Positions 16,893 to 24,615 of a stretch of DNA of 64,000 bases are shown here, in pieces. The notes under the pieces are model-generated. The model made no database searches, was not told the origin of the DNA, and was given only the letters and a program-made list of their open reading frames with translations. Source of the DNA: Edaphobacter flagellatus. Its GTDB lineage: Bacteria; Acidobacteriota; Terriglobia; Terriglobales; Acidobacteriaceae. The stretch spans positions 4,073,501-4,137,500 of the forward strand of contig NZ_CP073697.1 in the NCBI RefSeq assembly GCF_025264665.1. Reading direction: 5' to 3'. The position numbers and the translations under genes are program-made. Positions within the stretch are counted from its first letter, which is position 1; each line of letters begins with the position of its first letter.

Positions 16893-18101
16893 ATGTTGCG
16901 AATCTGCGCTGCTCGATATGCGCCTTTTGGTCGTTACTTTGGAGTTCTCCTGGTCTTTGCTGGCCTGGCCGCAGCTCAAACCCCAGCGGCATCGCCCCCG
17001 GCCTCCGGCTCGCCTACACCAACCATCTCCGTCGATGCCCGACTTGTAAATATGCCCGTCGTCGTCAGGGATAAGAAAGGCGCACTTGTTCATAACCTGA
17101 CCAAAGAAGACTTCGTGCTCCAGGTCGATGGACATCCGCAGACGATCCGTTACTTCGACATCGATGCGAACCTTCCTCTGACGCTGGGACTGCTGATCGA
17201 TACCAGCTTCAGCCAGCGCGATGCGATTGACGAGGAACGTGCTGCCAGCGGAACCTTTCTCGACCAGATGCTGAAGACGGGCAAGGACCAGGCGTTCGTT
17301 ATCCAGTTTGCCCGCCAGACGGAGTTGCTGCAGGATTTGACGAACTCCAGAGCCAAGCTGCAGGCTGCGTTGAAGGAAGTGGATACTCCCAGTCCGAACG
17401 CTCCCTCGGACAATTCATCGGATCAGACCAGCGATTCTGGCAGTGGAAGTGGCCGGAGAGGGCGTCGGGGCGGACATGGAGGCGGTACGGCCCTCTACGA
17501 TGCGACCTTTCTTGCCTCCGACGAACTGATGAGCAAGCAGAAAGGCAGGAAGGCCCTCATCATTCTCTCGGATGGTGTGGATAGCGGCAGCAAGGAGACG
17601 CTGGTGAAGTCGATCGAGGCTGCGCAGCGTGCCGACACGATCCTCTACGCTATTTATTTCAAGGGGAAGGAGCAGAGCGGACAATGGGATGACCGCTCAC
17701 GTGGTGGCGGCGGATTCCCGGGTGGTGGTGGACGATTCCCCGGCGGCGGAGGAGGCTATCCCGGAGGACATGGCGGCGGTTATCCCGGCGGCGGCGGGCA
17801 GGGTGGTGGCCGCGGTGGTGGCGGGGGTACCAGCCATGTCGATGGCAAGAAGATTCTGGAGCGCATGACGCAGGAGACCGGCGGACGGCTGTTCGAAGTC
17901 AGCAAAAAACAGACCGTGGCCCAGATTTACGACCAGATCGCCGAGGAGCTGCACGCTCAGTATCGGTTGGGATACACGCCCGATGCGAGACCGTGGCCCA
18001 GATTTACGACCAGATCGCCGAGGAGCTGCACGCTCAGTATCGGTTGGGATACACGCCCGATGCGACAACCTCGACGGACGGCTATCACCAGATCGATCTG
18101 A
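16893..18101 (+). CDS. Secreted VWFA-domain protein, C-terminus frameshifted
   Basis: The likely start is ATG 16893, giving a signal peptide that ends in GLAAAQ; an upstream start at 16830 is possible. The VWFA domain carries the metal-ion adhesion motif in LLIDTSFSQRD, and a Gly-rich stretch (17700-17830, FPGGGGRFPGGGGGYPGG) precedes the final segment. This architecture is typical of secreted acidobacterial VWFA-related proteins. A 77-bp perfect tandem duplication at 17911-18065 shifts the frame, so the present ORF ends in an unrelated tail at 18101. Removing one copy restores a normal ending (LRVQTRDGYYAGQ) with a stop at 18158-18160. Confidence 0.85.
   Translation: MLRICAARYAPFGRYFGVLLVFAGLAAAQTPAASPPASGSPTPTISVDARLVNMPVVVRDKKGALVHNLTKEDFVLQVDGHPQTIRYFDIDANLPLTLGLLIDTSFSQRDAIDEERAASGTFLDQMLKTGKDQAFVIQFARQTELLQDLTNSRAKLQAALKEVDTPSPNAPSDNSSDQTSDSGSGSGRRGRRGGHGGGTALYDATFLASDELMSKQKGRKALIILSDGVDSGSKETLVKSIEAAQRADTILYAIYFKGKEQSGQWDDRSRGGGGFPGGGGRFPGGGGGYPGGHGGGYPGGGGQGGGRGGGGGTSHVDGKKILERMTQETGGRLFEVSKKQTVAQIYDQIAEELHAQYRLGYTPDARPWPRFTTRSPRSCTLSIGWDTRPMRQPRRTAITRSI
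17911..18065 (+). repeat. 77-bp perfect tandem duplication in the VWFA gene
   Basis: Sequence with period 77 runs from 17911 to 18065, two identical copies meeting head to tail. 77 is not a multiple of 3, so the duplication frameshifts the gene. Flanking bases differ, so the repeat boundaries are sharp. Confidence 0.95.
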
Positions 18102-18255
18102 GCACCCGCCAGAAGGACCTGCGCGTGCAGACCCGCGACGGTTATTACGCCGGGCAGTAGGAGGCGGGTCTTTGTAAAGTGCTCTTGTGACCACCGCCGT
18201 GCTGATGCATCTTATTAGATGGATGTATTTTTAAGCGCGTAAAGGTGGATATCGC

Positions 18256-18744
18256 ATGTACGCAATATCGCGGAATGTTTTGACGGCGGCGGTTCTTGCT
18301 CTGTTGATTGCACCGGCTGGCGCCGGCGCGCAGATGGCGCCTCCATTTGTGAAGAAGCACCTCTATTCAGCGGAGGCCGATCCGAAGGCAGATATCGCCG
18401 CCGCGCTCAAAAAGGCAAGAGCAGAGAAGAAGCGCGTCATCCTCGACTTTGGCGGCGATTGGTGCGGTGACTGCCAGGTGCTCGACATCTACATGCATCA
18501 GAGCCCGAATGCACAGCTGCTCGATAAGCACTTCGTTGTTGTGCATGTCGATATAGGCCGTTTCGACCACAACGTGGATATCGCGACGAAGTACAAGGTC
18601 CCCATTAAGAAGGGTGTACCTGCGCTTGCTGTGCTCGATGCTAATGGCAGGCTGCTCTATTCGCAGGAGAACAAAGAGTTCGAGAACATGCGAGAGATGA
18701 AGTCCAGTGATGTCACGGACTTTTTGAATCGTTGGAAGGCCTGA
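18256..18744 (+). CDS. Secreted thioredoxin-like protein
   Basis: 162 residues with a signal peptide (ending near GAGAQ) and a thioredoxin fold. The active-site motif is WCGDC in LDFGGDWCGDCQVL, a variant of WCxxC, and the cis-Pro segment is KKGVPALAVLD. It probably acts in thiol-disulfide chemistry in the periplasm. AAAGGTGG lies upstream of the ATG. The gene stands between the VWFA gene and a BrkB-type membrane protein with no obvious functional link. Confidence 0.85.
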   Translation: MYAISRNVLTAAVLALLIAPAGAGAQMAPPFVKKHLYSAEADPKADIAAALKKARAEKKRVILDFGGDWCGDCQVLDIYMHQSPNAQLLDKHFVVVHVDIGRFDHNVDIATKYKVPIKKGVPALAVLDANGRLLYSQENKEFENMREMKSSDVTDFLNRWKA

Positions 18745-18760
18745 TCGACCTCACGTCAAC

Positions 18761-19681
18761 GTGTATGCTGTCGGACAGAACCCTTGGGAGAATCTGACTT
18801 CATCTGTGAGACGGCTGCTTCGCACACACGTGATTCTGCACCGCGCTGTCGTAAGCTCGGCAGACCACGACATTGTCAATCTGGCGCAGTCGGCAGCGTA
18901 TTCAGCCATCATCGCTCTTTTTCCCGCATTAATCGTCGCCGCGGCCATTATTGCGCTGTTGCCTGATACCGCGCCCGTTCGCGGCCAGTTAGGCGCTTTT
19001 TTCGATAGAGTTCTTCCGCCGGATGTCGTGCCCATGCTTGAGGGGTACTTCGATAACCACCGATCCAAATCCACGCAGGCTCTGATCGTTGCCTTCCTGG
19101 TCTCTATTAGCGGGGCATCGACGGTCATCACAACGTATATGGAAGGCATACGACGCGCCCACGGTCTTCCAGATGATTGCTGGACTTTCTGGAGCCGCCG
19201 CTGCCGGGCCTTTGCTCTGGTTCCGCTCTCTCTGGTTCCGCTCAGTATTGCCAGCCTGATGGTTGTCTTTGGCCATGTCTTTACGACATGGCTCGTGCAT
19301 CACGTCATTCCGACGATGCGCACGGAGGTCTACATCATTGCGTCGGTTGCGCGTTGGCTGGTGGCGTTGGCTGGATCAATAGGACTGATGGCGCTGATCT
19401 ACCACATGGGTACGCCGATACGGCAGCCCTGGCGTCGAGTGCTCCCGGGAGCAGTTGCCGCGACCATCATGTGGTTTGTGACCACACTGATCTTTGGCTG
19501 GTACGTTACTCGATTTGCGAACTACTCCCAGGTCTACGGCTCGCTCGGAGCAGGCATAGCACTTCTTTTCTGGTTGTTTATTGTCTCCCTCAGCGTCTTC
19601 TTCGGAGCGGAATTCAACTCGCAGTTCCACCTGCACGGAACTTATCCGGATTCCCCGGAGAACTCTTCTGAAGCGATTTAG
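18761..19681 (+). CDS. YihY/BrkB-family inner-membrane protein
   Basis: 306 residues with about six transmembrane helices. The family signature AAYSAIIALFPALIVAAAII is near the N-terminus, and the C-terminal helices contain YSQVYGSLGAGIALLFWLF and FGAEFN, both characteristic of YihY/BrkB proteins. It was once annotated as ribonuclease BN, which is incorrect for the family; the function is unknown. The start is GTG 18761 with no obvious Shine-Dalgarno, 17 bases after the thioredoxin gene stop, so co-transcription is likely. Confidence 0.9.
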   Translation: MYAVGQNPWENLTSSVRRLLRTHVILHRAVVSSADHDIVNLAQSAAYSAIIALFPALIVAAAIIALLPDTAPVRGQLGAFFDRVLPPDVVPMLEGYFDNHRSKSTQALIVAFLVSISGASTVITTYMEGIRRAHGLPDDCWTFWSRRCRAFALVPLSLVPLSIASLMVVFGHVFTTWLVHHVIPTMRTEVYIIASVARWLVALAGSIGLMALIYHMGTPIRQPWRRVLPGAVAATIMWFVTTLIFGWYVTRFANYSQVYGSLGAGIALLFWLFIVSLSVFFGAEFNSQFHLHGTYPDSPENSSEAI

Positions 19682-19792
19682 GTTCTTGTAGCCTTGCGCG
19701 GTTAGAATGACCAACGGACACAAAAATCAGTGGACAGAGCGGTGGAACATCTTCCCCTGTGATGCTTTGAAAGGGAACTCAGCAGCAATCGT

Positions 19793-21353
19793 ATGGCGAC
19801 CTCAGTGAAACCTGTTTTTCTTGACACCATCTCCGGCGCAAGTGGACGTCCACGCCGCGCTAAGATCGTTGGCACTCTTGGTCCGGCATCGAGCTCCGTG
19901 GATGTCTTTCGCCAGCTCGTACGAGCGGGACTCGATGTGGCCCGTCTGAACTTCTCGCATGGAACGCACGCACAGAAGGCCGAACTGATTCGTATGGTCC
20001 GTCAGGTCTCGAAAGAGGAAGGGAAGCCTATCTGCATCCTCGCCGACCTGCAAGGCCCCAAGATTCGTACCGGCAAGCTGAAGGATCACAAGCCTGTTCA
20101 ACTGGTGGCGGGTAAGCAGCTCATTATCACTCCACGCGAGATCGCCGGTACCGCTTCCATGGTAGGCACTACTTTCACGACACTGGCTGAGAACCTTGAG
20201 CCCGGCTCGCGCATTCTGCTCTCCGACGGCCTCATCGAGCTAAGCGTCGAGCAGGTCAAGGGCGGCGATGTTGTCTGCAAGATCATCAATGGAGGCATGC
20301 TCGGGGAAAATAAAGGCATCAATCTTCCCGGTATTCCGGTCAAAGTACCGTCGCTGACCGCGAAGGACGAAGATCAATCTTCCCGGTATTCCGGTCAAAG
20401 TACCGTCGCTGACCGCGAAGGACGAAGAAGACCGGACTGCCGATGATATTCGCCACGTCAAGAACCGTCTGGCGGCGCTTAACTCGGACGCATGGATCGT
20501 CGCCAAGCTCGAGAAGCCGCAGGCAGTCGAGCATCTCGACTCCATCCTTGAGATCACCGATGCCATTATGGTTGCCCGTGGCGACCTTGGCGTCGAGGTG
20601 CCGCCGGAAAAAGTGCCTGCAATCCAGAAACACATCATTCGCCGTGCTTCGGAGTACCGCAAGCCGGTGATCACTGCGACCCAGATGCTTGAGTCGATGA
20701 TTGAAAATCCGCGGCCGACGCGCGCTGAGGCCTCCGACGTTGCCAACGCCGTCTACGACGGAACGGATGCCGTCATGCTCTCTGCCGAAAGCGCCGCAGG
20801 CAAGTATCCCGTCGAAGCCGTCGCCATGATGGCAAAGATCGTTGCCGAGACAGAGGAGCAGATTCGCATCGATCCTCCGTCCATTCGCCATCCGCGCGGC
20901 ATCCAGCTTTCCGTGGCCGAGACCATCTGCGAGTGCATGGCGCACTCGGCAGAAGATCTCGATCTTGCAGCCATCGCCATCTTTACCGAGAGCGGTGCTA
21001 CCGCGCGCCTACTGTCGAAGTACCGCCCCGACCCGCCGATCTACGCGCTCTCGCCCTTCCCGCATGTCATCAATCGCTGCATGTTGTTGTGGGGCACGTA
21101 TCCTCTGCTCTGCGGCCGCTTCCACGATACGGACTCGCTCGTGAACATGGCCGAGGACATGCTGGAAACGCATGGTCGCGTGCAGGACAGGCAGATCGTC
21201 GGCATCGTCGCCGGAACCCGTACTCGCTCTGGCGCCACCAACTTCATGCGCCTGCATATGATCGGTGATCGCGATGCCGACATTCCGGGCAAGGCTGCGA
21301 AGACCAACGGTGCAAAGAAACCGGCAAAGAAGAAGGCTGCAAAGAAGCCCTAG
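19793..21353 (+). pseudogene. pyk: Pyruvate kinase, interrupted by a 55-bp duplication
   Basis: Pyruvate kinase converts phosphoenolpyruvate and ADP to pyruvate and ATP. The first frame (19793-20446) carries [22 protein letters not shown] and [11 protein letters not shown]; the second frame, to 21353, carries IVAKLEKPQAVEHLD, IMVARGDLGVEVPPEKV and ITATQMLESMIENPRPTRAE. A perfect 55-bp tandem duplication at 20318-20428 shifts the frame between them. Collapsing it restores the frame but gives KDEED joined directly to RTADDIRH, lacking about 17 residues that normally contain the GVDxxAxSFV strand. So the gene as written would not make a normal enzyme. The C-terminus has a Lys/Ala-rich tail. It is closed by a strong terminator. 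Confidence 0.9.
20318..20428 (+). repeat. 55-bp perfect tandem duplication in pyk
   Basis: Period-55 identity runs from 20318 to 20428. The unit contains CTTCCCGGTATTCCGG and ends at GACGAAG. 55 leaves a remainder of 1 on division by 3, hence the frameshift in pyk. Confidence 0.95.
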
Positions 21354-21377
21354 CTGTGATCGTCTCACCCAACAAAA

Positions 21378-21403
21378 AGCCGCCTCAGGAGATCGAGGCG
21401 GCT
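21378..21403. terminator. Bidirectional terminator between pyk and the DUF6807 gene
   Basis: AGCCGCCTC and GAGGCGGCT form a perfect 9-bp stem. The plus strand continues with TTCCTGT and the minus strand with TTTTGTT, so it can end both convergent transcripts. Confidence 0.9.
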
Positions 21404-21437
21404 TTCCTGTCAGCTGCGGATTTGCGTGTGAATACGG

Positions 21438-22469
21438 TTACTTCGCCTGTGCTTCAAATGCGGCGGATGCTTTATTCATCTCATCGGCTGTGACGTCATG
21501 CGACGAGATGACGACGCGATAGTGGAAGGTGACCGACTTACCTTTCTCCACCGTGTAATCCAGCTGCGGCTGCTTTGAATCGAAGATCTTCTGCCCCAGC
21601 GGGTTCGCCGCAAACAATCCATAGCCACGCGCATGCCAGTACGTCGGATAGTTCGGATTCTCCGTATGGTCGAGGATGGCAATCGTCTCCGTGTGCCCAT
21701 CTGGCGTGGTGCCGGTCAGCTTGCACCACTTGCCGCGTGTGGACCACACTGCATCGCCCTGCACGCCTTGGCTGGTCAGGTAGACACCCGTCGCTCCAGC
21801 CGTATTGCCTTCCACCTTCGTTGGGCGTCCACTGGCATCGGCGAAGGTGCCACCCTTCTCCGTCGGTGATTCGAGGAAGTGTGCCACACGAATGCCCAGT
21901 ACGCCTTCCTTGTCATCGTGAAAGACAACCTTGTCGAGAGCAGTCAGTGTCACGGTCATATCGATCGTGCGCGCATCGCCCATCTGCCAGAAGACATACT
22001 TCGTCCGCTGGTTCAGAATCTTCTGTCCTGCGCCCGTCTCCCACACCGAGTCCGTCACCAGCTCGCCTTTGGCTCCGCTCTTTGCGGAGACGATCTTTTC
22101 CTGGTGGATCGTCCCCATCTTCGGTCGCTGGTCTTCCTTGATCGCGTCCGAGTTGTTCCAGAAGTCGAAGCCGTTTGCGTTGCCATAGTTAAACCACAGC
22201 CCCGCATGATGCGGATGATCGACGCGTTCGGTATCGCGCGGAGCCAGGGGATATCCGCGCGTCACCGTAACGCCATCGGCTGCAACCAACGGAAACAATA
22301 CCGGCTTCTTGAGCGTGTTCGGCCACACATAAGCGGTGAAAAGCTTGCCGTCGATCGTGACATCGACGCGCTGCTTCGCCTCGTCTGTTTTGACCTCTAC
22401 TCTCGAAGCCGCCGTTGCCATCTGCAAGCCGCTCATCACCAGCACAGAGCCCAGAAGCAGCTTATGCAT
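21438..22469 (-). CDS. Secreted DUF6807 (PmoA-like) family protein
   Basis: 343 residues from the ATG at 22469, which follows GGAGG and gives a signal peptide (LLLGSVLVMSGLQMATAA). The motif DTERVDHPHHAGLWFNYG, then DFWNN, and the later GKWCKLTG and AILDHTENPNYPTYWHARGYGLFAANPLG are characteristic of the DUF6807 family. The alternative family name PmoA should not be read as methane monooxygenase. The start overlaps the end of the upstream Gfo/Idh/MocA gene by 8 bases, so the two are probably translationally coupled and act in one pathway, likely on a carbohydrate; that role is inference. Confidence 0.88.
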   Translation of the reverse strand: MHKLLLGSVLVMSGLQMATAASRVEVKTDEAKQRVDVTIDGKLFTAYVWPNTLKKPVLFPLVAADGVTVTRGYPLAPRDTERVDHPHHAGLWFNYGNANGFDFWNNSDAIKEDQRPKMGTIHQEKIVSAKSGAKGELVTDSVWETGAGQKILNQRTKYVFWQMGDARTIDMTVTLTALDKVVFHDDKEGVLGIRVAHFLESPTEKGGTFADASGRPTKVEGNTAGATGVYLTSQGVQGDAVWSTRGKWCKLTGTTPDGHTETIAILDHTENPNYPTYWHARGYGLFAANPLGQKIFDSKQPQLDYTVEKGKSVTFHYRVVISSHDVTADEMNKASAAFEAQAK

Positions 22470-23811
22470 ACACCTTGCCTCCGGCCAGAATCTGCTGCGT
22501 CTTCTGGTTGAACGTGATCTTCTGCCCGCTTTGCATCGCAGCAATGCACATGCATAGCGCGACCGAGTGGCTATAGCCCGCATCGACGTTTGCATTCGGC
22601 TGCTTGCGCGACCGCACGCATTCCATCCAGTTCCGCATATTGGCCGAGGTCTGGTTATCTGCACCAGTATTGGCTGCGGTCGAAACCTCCTCCGCCTGCC
22701 CGAGTGAGAACGAGCCCAGCAGATTTGCCTTCATGCCCATCTCAGCCGCCGCCTTCGCCGTCAATCCGCCGGTGGAGTTCACCACCTGCTTATCCATATC
22801 CAGCGAGCCGCCGTTCGAGTAGTAGATCTCCTTCACGCCGCCTGCCGAATTCGTCTGCCGCGACGAGTACAGCACCTGGAAACCTTTGCTCAAATCATCC
22901 TCTGGGCCATAGTCGAAGACCGCCGTCAGCGTGTCCCAGTTCTTGCGTCCATCATGCCACTGGTAGATGCCACCGTTGGCAACGACGCTGCGCGGATTCG
23001 GATAGCCCGAGAACCAGTGAACCGTGTCGATCTGGTGCACCAGCCACTGATCGGGAATGCCCGACGAATATGGCCAGAAGAGGCGGAACTCAAGATACTT
23101 CCTGGCATCGAACGGCTCATATGGCTGGTCCATCAGATAACGCTTCCAATCCGTGTCCTGTTCTTTCAGCAGAGGCACCACATCCGGCCTGCGCCAGCGT
23201 CCGGGCTGGTTTACGTTCCACGTCATCTCCACCATATTGATGTCGCCGAACTGGCCGCTCTTGATGTAGTCGTACGCCTTCATGTAGCTCGGCGTCGAAC
23301 GGCGCTGCGTGCCGATCTGCACAATCTGCTTGTTCGCATGCACCGTATTGCGAATCGCCAGCGCATCCTTCATCGTATGCGCCAGCGGCTTCTCCACATA
23401 CGCATCACGTCCGGCCTTCACCGCCTCCACTCCATGCTTGGCATGCTGGAAGTCAGCGGTTGCGATCAACACGGCATCGACATCCTTGCGCGCATAGAGC
23501 TCGTCGTTATTGCGTACCGTATCGACCTTCGGGCCGCCGTGCTTCTGAATATAGGCAACGCCGTCTTCGCGACGCTTGCTCCAAAGATCTGAGATGGCGA
23601 CAAACTCGAAGTTCATCTCCTTCGAGTGCTGCAGAAAGGAGGGAATCAGCGCGCCCTTCATGCGGTCGCCGCAACCCACCACGGCCGTACGAACGCGATC
23701 GTTCGCGCCCACGATTTTTGCATAGCTGGTGGCGCTCCACGTCGCGACAGTGCCTGCAACCGCGGCTCCCATCTTCACGAACTCACGCCGGCTCGTCTGC
23801 TCCAATGCCAT
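22462..23811 (-). CDS. Gfo/Idh/MocA-family oxidoreductase with Tat signal
   Basis: 449 residues. The N-terminus SRREFVKMGAAVAGTVA is a twin-arginine export signal. A Rossmann fold follows (VRTAVVGCGDRMKGALIP, FEFVAISD) with the family's catalytic-lysine motif VEKPLAH. Members oxidise or reduce sugars or inositols with NAD(P); export of a cofactor-containing enzyme through Tat fits. AAAGGAG precedes the ATG. It is the first gene of a two-gene operon with the DUF6807 gene. Confidence 0.92.
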   Translation of the reverse strand: MALEQTSRREFVKMGAAVAGTVATWSATSYAKIVGANDRVRTAVVGCGDRMKGALIPSFLQHSKEMNFEFVAISDLWSKRREDGVAYIQKHGGPKVDTVRNNDELYARKDVDAVLIATADFQHAKHGVEAVKAGRDAYVEKPLAHTMKDALAIRNTVHANKQIVQIGTQRRSTPSYMKAYDYIKSGQFGDINMVEMTWNVNQPGRWRRPDVVPLLKEQDTDWKRYLMDQPYEPFDARKYLEFRLFWPYSSGIPDQWLVHQIDTVHWFSGYPNPRSVVANGGIYQWHDGRKNWDTLTAVFDYGPEDDLSKGFQVLYSSRQTNSAGGVKEIYYSNGGSLDMDKQVVNSTGGLTAKAAAEMGMKANLLGSFSLGQAEEVSTAANTGADNQTSANMRNWMECVRSRKQPNANVDAGYSHSVALCMCIAAMQSGQKITFNQKTQQILAGGKVYA

Positions 23812-23959
23812 CTTCCTGCTCCTTTAGGACAAAACGTATGCGCTCAGGAAGACAGTCCATCGCCTCTGTCGGGCACCAAAGCACGCATAACAGCACCAGA
23901 ACGCGGACGCTTCACTTAGCGTCGAAAGTGTACAGAATCCGAGAGAGGTTTGACCACTA

Positions 23960-23991
23960 AAGAATGAAGATCACGGAAAACATTCATTCTT
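23960..23991. promoter_or_regulatory. Inverted repeat between the Gfo/Idh gene and the tiny basic-protein gene
   Basis: AAGAATGAA and TTCATTCTT are 9-base inverted arms 14 bases apart, about 150 bases upstream of the Gfo/Idh start. It could be an operator or a weak hairpin after the leftward tiny gene; the sequence alone does not decide. Confidence 0.3.
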
Positions 23992-24071
23992 ATGTATCAA
24001 TAGAGAGAGGCAACAGGCGTGGTTATGACACGTGGAGAGGAAGTGGTATAGCCATTTCCCCGCGCGCAGAC

Positions 24072-24221
24072 TTAGTGACGCTTGAAGTACTGGATCTGCC
24101 TCTCATGCTGAACGGCCTGCTCCCGAGTCGCAAATGTCCCAAGATTTCTTCGCTTTCCCGTCCTTGGGTCGACATGCCGGGAATAAATCCTGAACTCGCC
24201 TGTCTTCAGTTTGCGGATCAC
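24072..24221 (-). CDS. Tiny basic protein (YFKRH-ending family), GTG-start copy
   Basis: 49 residues beginning VIRKLKTGEFRIYSRH and ending HERQIQYFKRH. I recognise this as a recurrent small basic protein family of acidobacteria and other bacteria, of unknown function, usually beginning MIRKLK and ending in YFKRH. This copy starts with GTG, with GAGAGG about 8 bases upstream, created at the junction of a 131-bp duplication. Its GTGA start overlaps the TGA stop of the upstream copy. It has the complete C-terminus. Confidence 0.6.
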   Translation of the reverse strand: MIRKLKTGEFRIYSRHVDPRTGKRRNLGTFATREQAVQHERQIQYFKRH

Positions 24222-24351
24222 TGGATCTGCCTCTCATGCTGAACGGCCTGCTCCCGAGTCGCAAATGTCCCAAGATTTCTTCGCTTTCCCGTCCTTGGGT
24301 CGACATGCCGGGAATAAATCCTGAACTCGCCTGTCTTCAGTTTGCGGATCA
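24089..24351 (-). repeat. 131-bp perfect tandem duplication
   Basis: Period-131 identity runs from 24089 to 24351 with sharp edges. The unit almost exactly covers the coding part of the tiny basic protein gene. Confidence 0.95.
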
Positions 24352-24352
24352 T
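24218..24352 (-). CDS. Tiny basic protein, ATG-start copy lacking its last five residues
   Basis: 44 residues from an ATG at 24352, preceded by GAGAGG. A longer reading from 24427 exists but lacks a ribosome-binding site. The protein reads through RHVDPRTGKRRNLGTFATREQ and stops after HERQIQ because the 131-bp duplication junction brings in a TGA. Collapsing the duplication would give one normal 49-residue protein ending in YFKRH. Confidence 0.6.
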   Translation of the reverse strand: MIRKLKTGEFRIYSRHVDPRTGKRRNLGTFATREQAVQHERQIQ

Positions 24353-24615
24353 CGATGGATACCTCTCACACAGAGTTGGATGCATAAATTCGGCAGCCTT
24401 GCCGTTCCTGTTATCGATGACATTCATTTTCTTATGCAAAATGAAATTTTCATTGACAGTTGATCGCCATCTCTGCAATGGTGCTTCAGTCCGAGAATGC
24501 ACCAACAGATAGAGATCAAACCTGATAGGAGACTTTTGTTGTTATCCGTTCAGGCGAAGGTCCCAACACGTCGTTAGAAGCACAGCCACTGCGGTGGCTC
24601 AATTCAGGAGGCTTG

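Noticed and set aside
21438..22469. PmoA name taken as particulate methane monooxygenase
   Set aside because: The secreted DUF6807-type protein has no relation to the membrane methane monooxygenase; no methane-oxidation genes are present.
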